This document shows positions 1 to 6,720 of a stretch of 8,556 nt of DNA, piece after piece. A model generated the notes under the pieces. That model had not been told where the DNA came from. It saw only the letters and a list, made by a program, of their open reading frames with translations, and made no database searches. Position numbers and translations under genes: made by a program. Numbering within the stretch: position 1 is the first letter of the stretch; each line of letters starts with the position of its first letter. This stretch comes from Phycisphaerales bacterium (GTDB lineage Bacteria; Planctomycetota; Phycisphaerae; Phycisphaerales; SM1A02): contig SKZB01000080.1 in assembly GCA_007127615.1 (NCBI GenBank), forward strand, positions 1 to 8,556. The letters run 5' to 3'.

Positions 1-1070
1 AAACGCGAACGCGCCGCACGAATGGTCGCGGCGGCGATATTTAACGCAGCCCGCCGCACCGCTTCGATCGCCACCGAGGGAATGCCGCTCACGCTGCTGT
101 CCAGATGCCGCACCAGTTCCGGTTTTCGTTCCGGGACGAGGCGCACGACCAGCTTCGAAACCGGACCGATCATCGGCAGAAACACCAGCACCCCCACGAT
201 GTTGAACGCGGTGTGGAACGCCGCCAGACTCACGGCACCGGGATCGCCCTCCGTGAACTCGGCCACGAGATACATCAGACGGAGAAAGAGCGGCAGCGAG
301 ATGAGGGCAATCAGGCCGGTGATCAGGTTGAACAGGATGTGCGTTGCCGCGGTGCGCCGGGCCGGAACGGAGGCGCCGATGGAGGCCAGGATCGCCTTGA
401 CCGTGGTGCCGATGTTCTGACCGATGACGAGGACCGCCGCCTGTTCGATCGAGATCGCGCCGGCGTAGAGCGCCGCAAGCGTCGTCGCGACCGCCGCGCT
501 CGATGATTGCATCACGATGGTCATCACCGCGCCGATCACGATGAGGGCGGGCACGCCCAGCGGGGTCATGCCGGGAAAGCTCGCCGGATCAATCCGCTCG
601 GCGAGGCCGGCCATCCCCGCCTGCAGGGTGTCGATACCGACGAAGATCAGGCCGAACCCGGCGAGGGCGATCCCGGCCTGCGCCAGCCGCGCCCCGCCGA
701 CCAGACGCAGCAGCGCCCCCACGCCGATCAACGGCAGGGCGACCGCGCTCATACTGAACTTGAGCCCCACCGTCGAGACGATCCAGCCGGTACTGGTCGT
801 CCCGAGATTCGCCCCGAGAATCACACCGATCGACTGGCTGAAGGTGAGCAGGCCCGCGGAAACAAACCCGATCGTCATGATCGTCGTCGCGCTGGAAGAC
901 TGGACCAGTGCCGTGATGCCGGTCCCCCAGAACAGGCCGGTCAGGGGGCCGCGGACGAACTTCTCCAGAATGCCGCGCAGGGCGTCGCCCGCGAGGGATT
1001 TGAGACCCTCGGTCATCAGAATCATGCCGAGCAGAAAAAGCCCGATGCCGCCGATGATGCCTGCGATCAT
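1..1070 (-). CDS. Na/Pi cotransporter family protein (partial, C-terminus beyond left edge)
   Basis: Integral membrane protein of the Na+/phosphate cotransporter II family (PNaS). Translating the minus strand from ATG 1070 gives 356 uninterrupted residues to the window edge. The family's inverted two-fold repeat is visible: QSSS-ATT at residues 57-63 followed by GANLGTT at 86-92, then QSSSA at 188-192 followed by GQNIGTT at 217-223. The paired QSSS signatures are the hallmark of the sodium/phosphate site. Hydrophobic helices run from residue 4 to about 300. From about 310 the chain becomes charged, as in relatives that carry a PhoU-like cytoplasmic domain, which would lie outside the window. 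ATG 1070 is preferred because the family starts right before a GlyGly-Ile-Gly-Leu-Phe-Leu-Leu-Gly helix, here at residues 7-15. An in-frame GTG at 1094 is the alternative. It lies 70 bp after the decarboxylase stop. Bacterial members may move phosphate or act in other anion/sodium exchange, so the substrate is inferred only. Confidence 0.9.
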   Translation of the reverse strand, partial: MIAGIIGGIGLFLLGMILMTEGLKSLAGDALRGILEKFVRGPLTGLFWGTGITALVQSSSATTIMTIGFVSAGLLTFSQSIGVILGANLGTTSTGWIVSTVGLKFSMSAVALPLIGVGALLRLVGGARLAQAGIALAGFGLIFVGIDTLQAGMAGLAERIDPASFPGMTPLGVPALIVIGAVMTIVMQSSSAAVATTLAALYAGAISIEQAAVLVIGQNIGTTVKAILASIGASVPARRTAATHILFNLITGLIALISLPLFLRLMYLVAEFTEGDPGAVSLAAFHTAFNIVGVLVFLPMIGPVSKLVVRLVPERKPELVRHLDSSVSGIPSVAIEAVRRAALNIAAATIRAARSR

Positions 1071-1103
1071 GCGGCCATTATTCTCATTTTGCACCTCGGT
1101 GCA
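1067..1103 (-). promoter_or_regulatory. Translation-initiation region of the Na/Pi gene: SD inside a palindrome plus a six-codon leader ORF
   Basis: On the minus strand a 14-nt palindrome TGCACCGAGGTGCA (1103-1090) contains GAGG, the only good Shine-Dalgarno-like motif ahead of the transporter. Six bases after GAGG an ATG (1087) opens a six-codon frame, Met-Arg-Ile-Met-Ala-Ala, ending in a TGA that overlaps the transporter ATG as ATGA (1070-1067). This could couple translation, with the hairpin limiting ribosome access. The elements are directly visible but the function is inferred, and so short a frame could arise by chance. Confidence 0.3.
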
Positions 1104-1140
1104 CGAACCCGTTCTGCGAACACCATCCCGATCCAACCGC

Positions 1141-2568
1141 TCACGCCAGATCGCTCAGTTGCCCCCGGAGCGCCTCGACATGCGGCCGGCGCGTGCGCGT
1201 GCCGCCGATCGACACGCGGATCACGTACCGGTCGTTCAGCTTCGTGTGCGTCAGGAACGCCCGGCCGGAATCGTTGATCGCTTCCAGGATCGCCCGGGTC
1301 CGGCGATCGCCTTCGACGTGGCGCAGACAGACCAGGTTGAGCGGCGGGTCGGTGATCAAATCGTAGCTCTTCGATTCACGAACCCAATCCGCAAATTCCC
1401 GTGCGAGCGCGAGGTGCTCGCGCACGAGTTCCCGCAGGCCTTCCGCACCGTAGTGCCGGATGACAAACCAGAGTTTCAGCGCGCGAAAGCGGCGACCGAG
1501 CGGGATCTGCCAGTCGCGGTAGTCGATCACGTGGCCCGACTCGGTCGCGGTGTTGCGAAGGTATTCCGGAAGAATGCTGAGCGCGCGCACGAGCGCCGCC
1601 CGGTCGCGCACGAAGAAGCAGTCGCAATCGAAGTTCGTGAACATCCACTTGTGGGGATTGAAACAGTAGCTGTCGGCCAGTTCCAGGCCGTCATGGATGT
1701 GACGAAACTCGGGACAGAGCGCGGCGGTGCCGCTCATCGCCGCGTCGACGTGCAGCCAGAGTTTCTCTTCACGGCAGATCTCGCCGATGGCGCGGACGGG
1801 ATCGATCGCGTTGGATGATGTCGTACCGACCGTCGCGCAGACGAACGCGGGCATCTTGCCGGCGCGGCGGTCGGCGCGAACCGCTTGACGCAGTTTCTCC
1901 GGCTCCATCGCAAAGCGCTCATCGACTTCGATCAGGCGCAGGTTCACGCGACCGATGCCGGCAATCGTGGCCGCTTTCTCGATCGAAGAATGCGTCTGCC
2001 GGGAGGTGTAGACGGTGAGCGTGCCGTCCGTACCGCGGTCGTTGGTGGCGCCACCGGTGGCGCATTCGCGGGCCGCGAGCATCGCGCAGAGCGTCGCGCT
2101 GGAGGCGGTGTCCTGAATCACGCCCCCGCCTTCACTCGTGGAAAGGAACTCCCGCGGCAGATCGAGCAGATCGACGACCCAGTCGAGTACGTGCGTCTCC
2201 AGTTCGGTGCACGCCGGGCTGGTCGCCCAGAGCATGCCCTGCACGCCGAGCCCGGCCGAAAGCAGTTCCCCGAGAATGGACGGATAGGAGGTGTTGGCGG
2301 GAAAAAAACCGAAGAAGCTCGGCGACTGCCAGTGCGTGAGACCGGGAAGGATGATCTCGTTCACATCCCGCAGCATCGCCTCGAACGATTCGCCGCGTTC
2401 CGGTGGATGCGCCGGCAGCTGCGCACGAACGTGGTTCGGCTTGACCGGCGACTGCACCGGATGCTGTTCGATGTTTTCCAGGTAATCCGCGATCCAGTCG
2501 ATGACCGCGCGGCCGTGCCGCCGAAACGCATCCGCGGACATGTGAACATCATGGGGCGATTCGGGCAT
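1141..2568 (-). CDS. PLP-dependent aromatic-L-amino-acid decarboxylase family protein
   Basis: 475 residues, the normal length for group II decarboxylases (DDC/TDC type), which convert aromatic amino acids such as Trp, Tyr, Phe or DOPA to amines and CO2 in the cytoplasm. Seen in the sequence: a substrate-loop region HWQSPSFFGFFP at 79-90; TSPACTELE at 116-124; phosphate-binding T-A-S at 154-156; the ring-stacking His in THSS (H193); Asp in HVDAA (D275), which pairs with the pyridine nitrogen; the Schiff-base lysine in NPHKW (K307); and the catalytic-loop tyrosine in PEYL (Y336). His193 and Tyr336 are the residues that separate true decarboxylases from aldehyde synthases, so decarboxylation is expected. 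WQIPLGRRF carries Gly358, seen in enzymes that accept bulky aromatic substrates. ATG 2568 is the first start, with only a weak purine stretch upstream; Met10 is a less likely alternative. It lies 72 bp after the peptidase and 70 bp before the transporter. The substrate cannot be fixed from sequence. Confidence 0.92.
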   Translation of the reverse strand: MPESPHDVHMSADAFRRHGRAVIDWIADYLENIEQHPVQSPVKPNHVRAQLPAHPPERGESFEAMLRDVNEIILPGLTHWQSPSFFGFFPANTSYPSILGELLSAGLGVQGMLWATSPACTELETHVLDWVVDLLDLPREFLSTSEGGGVIQDTASSATLCAMLAARECATGGATNDRGTDGTLTVYTSRQTHSSIEKAATIAGIGRVNLRLIEVDERFAMEPEKLRQAVRADRRAGKMPAFVCATVGTTSSNAIDPVRAIGEICREEKLWLHVDAAMSGTAALCPEFRHIHDGLELADSYCFNPHKWMFTNFDCDCFFVRDRAALVRALSILPEYLRNTATESGHVIDYRDWQIPLGRRFRALKLWFVIRHYGAEGLRELVREHLALAREFADWVRESKSYDLITDPPLNLVCLRHVEGDRRTRAILEAINDSGRAFLTHTKLNDRYVIRVSIGGTRTRRPHVEALRGQLSDLA

Positions 2569-2603
2569 GACTGCGATCTTACCGCCCGCCGCGCCGGACG
2601 TTT

Positions 2604-2635
2604 CGAACCGCCCGGATTCGAGGGTAAGCGGTTCG
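2604..2635. repeat. 8-bp inverted repeat in the peptidase-decarboxylase gap
   Basis: CGAACCGC at 2604-2611 is the exact reverse complement of GCGGTTCG at 2628-2635, with a 16-nt loop. It falls inside the 72-bp space between two same-strand genes. No T-tract follows on the minus strand, so it is not an intrinsic terminator. It may be an RNA stem separating the two messages, or chance in GC-rich DNA. Confidence 0.35.
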
Positions 2636-2640
2636 CCGGC

Positions 2641-3861
2641 TCACACCGCGCCGTCGAGCATCCAGAGCTGCTGCTGCCGCGGGGAGAGAAACTCGCAGCC
2701 ATCCTCGGTCACCACGATGATCTCCTCGATGGCGTGGTATCCCCGCCCGGCGACATCGGCGATCGACGGCTCGACGGTGAAGACGTTGCCGACTTCAAGC
2801 GGAATCTCCGCCGATGCGCCGTAGCGCTCCCATTTCGGCGCGAGCGATCCGCCGCCATCGTGAGCGCACCGGCCGACCTGATGCCCGGTGCCGTGGTCGA
2901 ACTCGGGATACCCCGCATCGGTGATGGTCTTCCGGGCCGCGGCATCGACCTGCCAGCCCGGCACGCCGGGCCGGATCGTCCTGATCGCGGCGTCGATCGC
3001 GCGCTGGACGGTGTCAAACGCGCGCTGGACCTCTGCCGGGGGTCGGGTTTCCCCCTTCTCCGGCACATACCAGGCGCGCTGAAGGTCCGAGCAGTAGCCG
3101 TTCTGCCGCAAACCGAAGTCGAGGTTGAGAATCCGGCCGGGCTGAACGGTCACCGTTTCCGACGGCACGGCGTGGCCCAGCATCGAATCCGGGCCGCTCG
3201 TCACGATCGGGCACATGGCCGGATCCCACGCCAGCCCGCAGCCGCGATCGCGCGCCTGGGCGCGCATGAAATCGGCAATCGCCACTTCACTTGTTCCAAC
3301 CCGGACGAATGCAGCGGTGTTTTCGAAAATCTGACGTGTGGTCGTGATCGCCGCACGAATCCGTTCGATTTCCGCAGGGCTCTTCCGGCCGCGCACCGCG
3401 CGGACGATCGGTTCGGCGGAGACGAAACGATCGGCATGGTCGGGCAGGTATTCGCGCAGACGCTGGTACATGCCGTGGGACAAGCCGTCGGCCATGTAGT
3501 CATCGGCCGAATAGTTGAGCGCGATCGATTGCGGGTTGAGTTCTGAGATCACGCGCTGCAGCGGTTCGCGCACGCCGTCGAGATAGCCCTCGATGCGGTC
3601 CCACGTCCCGATGGACTCAACGGCTTCGGCGTCATGGCCGGCGATCACGGCAATGCGCTCTCCGGTTCGCGTCACCAGCAGCGCGCTCTGCCAGGTGAGC
3701 GAATACGGAAAGATCAGCGGGAGAACCGGGTCGGGACATTCGAGCGACTCGCGCACAAAGGTGATCCAGCAATCCACGCCGACCTCTTCGAGAACGGCGG
3801 GCGCCTGGGTGAGCTTCTCACGAATGAGATCGATCGCGGTGGTTTCCTGAGTCGAGGTCAC
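2641..3861 (-). CDS. M24 family metallopeptidase (Xaa-Pro aminopeptidase/dipeptidase type)
   Basis: 406-residue cytosolic peptidase with the pita-bread fold; no signal peptide or membrane segment is visible. Residues 1 to about 155 form a creatinase-like N-terminal domain and about 160-406 the catalytic domain. All five dinuclear metal ligands can be placed: D248 in NLDFG, D259 in YCSDL, H327 in HGTGHQVG, E364 in TVEPS and E379 in AIEEIIVV. The cleft histidines H230 (LGHAVPS) and H334 are also present, so the enzyme should be active, probably removing an N-terminal residue before proline or splitting X-Pro dipeptides. The start is GTG 3861, with GGGGAG at 3879-3874 and GAGTG closer in as ribosome-binding sequence; both lie in or next to the end of the bactofilin gene, whose stop is 7 bp upstream. 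Tight spacing implies co-transcription with bactofilin. M24 members also include non-proline peptidases and creatinase relatives, so exact specificity is open. Confidence 0.9.
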   Translation of the reverse strand: MTSTQETTAIDLIREKLTQAPAVLEEVGVDCWITFVRESLECPDPVLPLIFPYSLTWQSALLVTRTGERIAVIAGHDAEAVESIGTWDRIEGYLDGVREPLQRVISELNPQSIALNYSADDYMADGLSHGMYQRLREYLPDHADRFVSAEPIVRAVRGRKSPAEIERIRAAITTTRQIFENTAAFVRVGTSEVAIADFMRAQARDRGCGLAWDPAMCPIVTSGPDSMLGHAVPSETVTVQPGRILNLDFGLRQNGYCSDLQRAWYVPEKGETRPPAEVQRAFDTVQRAIDAAIRTIRPGVPGWQVDAAARKTITDAGYPEFDHGTGHQVGRCAHDGGGSLAPKWERYGASAEIPLEVGNVFTVEPSIADVAGRGYHAIEEIIVVTEDGCEFLSPRQQQLWMLDGAV

Positions 3862-3868
3862 CGTTCAC

Positions 3869-4309
3869 TCAACTCCCCGACTTGGCGGTCGCGCGTTGCT
3901 GCTGCGGCTGGCTCTGACCGGCCGGCTTGACCTCGGAGGTGGACGCGCCGCTGCCGGCTTTGCCGGTATTGCCCGCCCCGATGCGGCAGTGTCCGTCAAG
4001 GGATGCGCCATCGGCCATCGTCATCCGTGCGGCGGTGATGTCGCCGGTGATCACGCCCTTCGGCCGCAGATCCACGCGATCGCTGGCTTCGACGTTTCCG
4101 TTGATGTGACCTTCGACCGCGACTTCCTTCGCACTGACCTGGGCTTTGCATTCCGCGCCGTCGGCGACGTGAATCTTGCCTTTAGAAGAGATCGATCCTT
4201 CAAACTTGCCGAGGATCTTCGCCGCCGAATCAAAGCTGAGATCGCCTTTGAAGTTGGCGTCGGGTCCGATGATCGTGCCGAAATCCGTCGTGTTGTTGCT
4301 GTCTGCCAC
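3869..4309 (-). CDS. Bactofilin (polymer-forming cytoskeletal protein, DUF583)
   Basis: 146 residues. Bactofilins self-assemble without nucleotide into filaments, often at the inner membrane, and direct cell shape, envelope enzyme placement or appendage formation. Residues 10-112 show the characteristic short beta-helix rungs: regularly spaced Gly-x-Ile/Val steps such as KGDLSF, GKFEGSI, GKIHVADGAEC, VEGHINGNVEASDRVDLRPKGVITGDI. They are followed by a low-complexity Gly/Ser/Gln/Lys tail (113-146) typical of the disordered ends of this family. The reading frame is open upstream to 4531, but GTG 4309 is preferred because AAAGGAG stands 7 nt ahead of it and conserved bactofilin sequence starts just after it. 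An in-frame ATG at 4351 lacks a ribosome-binding site. It is the first gene of the minus-strand group and ends 7 bp before the peptidase start. No M23 peptidase partner, common beside bactofilins elsewhere, is present in the window. Confidence 0.9.
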   Translation of the reverse strand: MADSNNTTDFGTIIGPDANFKGDLSFDSAAKILGKFEGSISSKGKIHVADGAECKAQVSAKEVAVEGHINGNVEASDRVDLRPKGVITGDITAARMTMADGASLDGHCRIGAGNTGKAGSGASTSEVKPAGQSQPQQQRATAKSGS

Positions 4310-4335
4310 GTGGGGCTCCTTTCTCGTATCCTCCC

Positions 4336-4355
4336 GTTCATGCCGGTTCATGCCG
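4336..4355 (-). repeat. Perfect 10-bp tandem duplication in the bactofilin leader
   Basis: GTTCATGCCG occurs twice head to tail (4336-4345 and 4346-4355) without mismatch, 27-46 bases upstream of the bactofilin GTG. Read on the minus strand the unit is CGGCATGAAC. It could be a direct-repeat operator or an RNA-binding site, or a slippage product; nothing else in the window repeats it. Confidence 0.5.
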
Positions 4356-4550
4356 CAGCAAACATTGCGGGGCGTGGTCGTGACCGGAACGGGGAGTCGC
4401 AGTGTACCCGCCTGCGGATACTGTGGGGGTCGCCTCCCGACGAAGGATTCGCCTCTTCCTGCGCATTTTTTGCGCGATCGTCGCCCGCGTCGGACAGATT
4501 GCAAACATCCCCGGCCGCCGTCGACATCCAATCACCGGGGCGGCCATTTT

Positions 4551-4567
4551 TTCAGTGATCGACTGAA
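4551..4567. promoter_or_regulatory. 17-bp palindrome, candidate operator
   Basis: TTCAGTGATCGACTGAA has perfect 6-bp arms around a 5-base centre. It ends 9 bp before the candidate -35 element at 4577. A T-run precedes rather than follows it on the plus strand and an A-run follows on the minus strand, so it cannot be an intrinsic terminator in either direction. Placement between divergent genes suggests a regulator site; no regulator can be named. Confidence 0.35.
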
Positions 4568-4576
4568 GTCCATTAA

Positions 4577-4605
4577 TTGACGGATGAGTATGCGGTGGAT
4601 AGATT
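4577..4605 (+). promoter_or_regulatory. Candidate sigma70-type promoter for the DUF11 lipoprotein gene
   Basis: TTGACG (4577-4582) and TAGATT (4600-4605) are separated by 17 bp: five of six and four of six matches to the consensus hexamers with ideal spacing. Transcription would start near 4612, giving a leader of about 190 nt before the lipoprotein ATG. Sigma-factor preferences of the host are unknown, so this remains a pattern match. Confidence 0.4.
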
Positions 4606-4804
4606 GTCCTGCTCTCGCTGGGCGGAGGGTCACCGCGATCCTGCGCATCTCGAATCCGGTTTGCATTTCTGGATCGCCGTCATACCCCGGCTCACCCCGG
4701 ACATGGCGAGTTCGTGGTGAAAAAGACCGCCGGAGAAGAGAGACTGGCCGCTCGGTCTTGGCACGACGAACCGATCTTTTCTTCTGTCTAAGGGTAAGGA
4801 GTAC

Positions 4805-6484
4805 ATGATGGATTTTCGCTATCTGAGTTGCTTGGCGGTCGTGCCCCTGGTGGTGATGCTCAGTGCCTGTGAGACATCGACCCCGGCCGGTGATGGCAAC
4901 CGCGGCGCCCCGGAAGCCACGACGGGCTACTACCCCGATTCCCGAGCCACGCGCCGCGCGCCACGCGAAGAGCCAAGGCCGGAAGTCGAAGCCCCGGCGC
5001 CGGAGCAACCTCCGGCCCGAACGGCGACCGCTCCGTCGCACTGGCCCACCATGGCCGGCACCGACGATCGCATGAACTGGTCCGCCATGGCGTACCCGAC
5101 CGGTTCCGCCGCCACCAGCGTGGTCGGCATCGAGAAGGGCATGCCGTTCCAGGTCAACCTCGACCAGGAGTTCGAGTACCACCTGATCGTGACCAACCTC
5201 ACCCGGAACGTGCTCACGGACGTTTCGGTCACGGAAGAATACGGCCGCTACTTCGAGATGATCTCCTCGAACCCGGACGCCACGACGAAGGGCGATGAAA
5301 CGGCCACGTGGGCAATCGGAACGCTCGATCCGCGGGAGTCGCGCACGATCCGCGTTCGGGGCCGGGGCGTCCAGACCGGCAACATCACCAGTTGCGCTTC
5401 GGTCACCTACGCTTCCCTGCTCTGCATGGGGATCCCGGTCGTTGCTCCCGATCTCGAACTGGCGATTTCAGGCCCGAGCGAGGTTCTGCGCTGCGATGAC
5501 ATCGTTTACACCATCACGGTCAGCAACCCCGGCAGCGGCGCGGTGGACAATGTGACCGTTCGTCATCCGCTTCCCAACGGATTGACCACGCTCGACGGGC
5601 GCAACCGTGCCGAGTTCAACGCGGGTCGGCTTGAGCCCGGCCAGTCGCAGACATTTACGGTTCCGGTCCAGGCCAGCCGCACGGGCACCTTCGAGAACGA
5701 AGCCGTCGCCCAGGGAAGCGGTCTGACCGCCGAATCCGGCGCCATCGAAACCGTCATTCGTGAGCCGGACCTCGAGATCACGCGGTCCTGCCCCGAACTT
5801 CGGTTCGTTGGCCGCAACATCGACGTCGAGATCGTGGTTGCCAACGTCGGTGAAGGCGTGGCCCGTGACGTCGTGGTCGAGGACACGATTCCCGCCGGAG
5901 CGGAGGTGGTCTCCATCGGTCAGGGCGGCCAGGTCGCGGGCGACCGGGTGGTCTGGAGCGTCGATTCACTCGCTCCCGATCGCGAACGCACGTTCACGGT
6001 CACGTACAACCCGACGACGATCGACACCTACCGTGGCACCTCAACGGCCCGCGCGTACTGCGCGGAAGCGGTCAGTGAAAGCTGCACGACCCGGGTCGAA
6101 GGTATCCCGGCGCTTCTCCTCGAAGGCTTCGATGATCCGGATCCGGTGGAAGTCGGCAACACCACGACCTACACCCTGATCGTCACGAATCAGGGGTCGG
6201 CCGATCTCACCGGTATCGAGCTCGTCGGCAAGATGGAAGGTGATGACACGATGGAGTTCGTCTCGGCCGAAGGCAGCAGCCCCGCCCGGAACTTCACCGG
6301 CAATGCCGATGGACTCGATGTCAACTTCCCGACCGTCGCCCGGCTCGCGCCCGGTGCCCGCGCGACCTATCGCGTGACCGTCCGGGCCTTGAAGCCGGGT
6401 CAGGTTTCCTTCCGCGCCGAAGCGGTCTCGAACGAGATCACCCGGCCGCTGATCAAGGTTGAGACGACCAACTTCTACGAGTAA
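4805..6484 (+). CDS. DUF11-repeat lipoprotein, OmcB-like
   Basis: 559 residues. A signal peptide (1-21) with lipobox LSAC places lipidation at C22. The next residue is Glu, not Asp, compatible with outer-membrane sorting. Residues 23 to about 95 are a Pro/Arg/Ala/Glu-rich linker. Four DUF11-type immunoglobulin-like repeats follow, at about 104-213, 214-319, 320-432 and 433-556, each with a YTITVSNPGSG- or YTLIVTNQGSA-like strand and a later L-x-PG-x-x-x-x-(F/Y)-x-V motif. Cysteines other than C9 and C22 are C197, C207, C230, C329, C419 and C427, clustered at repeat borders, where disulfides could form. From memory, repeat order and the ending ETTNFYE recall chlamydial OmcB and planctomycete DUF11 lipoproteins. 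A structural or adhesive envelope role is inferred. AAGGAG at 4796-4801 is 3 nt from ATG 4805 and 6 nt from ATG 4808, so 4808 may be the used start. A strong terminator follows. Confidence 0.88.
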   Translation: MMDFRYLSCLAVVPLVVMLSACETSTPAGDGNRGAPEATTGYYPDSRATRRAPREEPRPEVEAPAPEQPPARTATAPSHWPTMAGTDDRMNWSAMAYPTGSAATSVVGIEKGMPFQVNLDQEFEYHLIVTNLTRNVLTDVSVTEEYGRYFEMISSNPDATTKGDETATWAIGTLDPRESRTIRVRGRGVQTGNITSCASVTYASLLCMGIPVVAPDLELAISGPSEVLRCDDIVYTITVSNPGSGAVDNVTVRHPLPNGLTTLDGRNRAEFNAGRLEPGQSQTFTVPVQASRTGTFENEAVAQGSGLTAESGAIETVIREPDLEITRSCPELRFVGRNIDVEIVVANVGEGVARDVVVEDTIPAGAEVVSIGQGGQVAGDRVVWSVDSLAPDRERTFTVTYNPTTIDTYRGTSTARAYCAEAVSESCTTRVEGIPALLLEGFDDPDPVEVGNTTTYTLIVTNQGSADLTGIELVGKMEGDDTMEFVSAEGSSPARNFTGNADGLDVNFPTVARLAPGARATYRVTVRALKPGQVSFRAEAVSNEITRPLIKVETTNFYE

Positions 6485-6514
6485 TCGTTCGGCCTCAATT
6501 CGATTGCCAGCTCC

Positions 6515-6546
6515 GCACCCCGCCGCAAGGCGGGGTGCTTTTTATT
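6515..6546 (+). terminator. Intrinsic terminator of the DUF11 lipoprotein gene
   Basis: A perfect 10-bp stem, GCACCCCGCC (6515-6524) with GGCGGGGTGC (6529-6538), closes a GCAA tetraloop of the stable GNRA class and is followed by TTTTTATT. It starts 30 bases after the lipoprotein stop codon. Confidence 0.95.
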
Positions 6547-6617
6547 GGGTCCGGAACGAAAATGACCGGGCCGCGGCCGTCCGCCGGAATCCGCACATGA
6601 ACACCTTTGCTTCCGGC

Positions 6618-6662
6618 AAAAAAAGACGAACGTCCCGCGTGGAGGAGGTTTCGGGACGTTCG
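6618..6662 (-). terminator. Intrinsic terminator of the arsR-arsM transcript
   Basis: Read on the minus strand, CGAACGTCCCG (6662-6652) pairs over 11 bp with CGGGACGTTCG (6637-6627) around a 14-nt loop, and two bases later seven T follow (6624-6618). It lies about 165 bases downstream of the arsM stop. On the plus strand the A-run precedes the stem, so it is directional and serves the leftward transcript. Confidence 0.85.
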
Positions 6663-6687
6663 CCGTGGAGGAGAAAGAGAAAGGTCT

Positions 6688-6720
6688 GATTTCAGATTTC
6701 AGATTTCAGATTTCAGATTC
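6688..6720. repeat. Heptamer tandem repeat (GATTTCA)n
   Basis: Four perfect copies of GATTTCA (6688-6715) are followed by a partial GATTC. The repeat is markedly AT-richer than its surroundings and lies outside genes, downstream of arsM. Such heptameric tracts are slippage-prone, so copy number may vary between strains. Confidence 0.95.

Larger units (their letters stand above)
4310..4804. other. Divergent intergenic region between bactofilin and the DUF11 lipoprotein
   Basis: 495 bases between genes transcribed away from each other. Contents seen: the bactofilin ribosome-binding site and 10-bp tandem repeat; a hairpin-capable GCGCA-T5-TGCGC at 4461-4475; a 17-bp palindrome at 4551-4567; a candidate rightward promoter at 4577-4605; an inverted repeat AAGACCG/CGGTCTT (4723-4729 and 4753-4759) in the presumed lipoprotein leader; and AAGGAG at 4796-4801. 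A 74-codon plus-strand frame at 4584-4808 looks non-coding. No convincing sigma70 promoter was found for the bactofilin direction. Confidence 0.6.

Noticed and set aside
517..1818. 433-codon plus-strand open frame (and an overlapping one at 507-1277)
   Set aside because: Antisense to the Na/Pi transporter and decarboxylase. The minus strand carries the paired QSSS motifs and the PLP lysine, whereas the plus frames show only composition artefacts.
1885..3546. 553-codon plus-strand open frame
   Set aside because: It lies antisense to the decarboxylase and peptidase, both with complete catalytic motifs. Its translation is Arg/Gly/His-rich with no recognisable domain, as expected for mirror frames in GC-rich coding DNA.
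4310..4531. Longer N-terminus for bactofilin from 4531, or from ATG 4351
   Set aside because: The extension has no family similarity and no ribosome-binding site; GTG 4309 has AAAGGAG at 7 nt and borders conserved sequence.
4551..4567. Palindrome read as a terminator
   Set aside because: The T-run precedes the stem on plus and an A-run follows it on minus, the wrong order for intrinsic termination on either strand.
4584..4808. 74-codon plus-strand frame before the lipoprotein
   Set aside because: It starts within the candidate promoter, has no ribosome-binding site and is Arg-rich without domain similarity.
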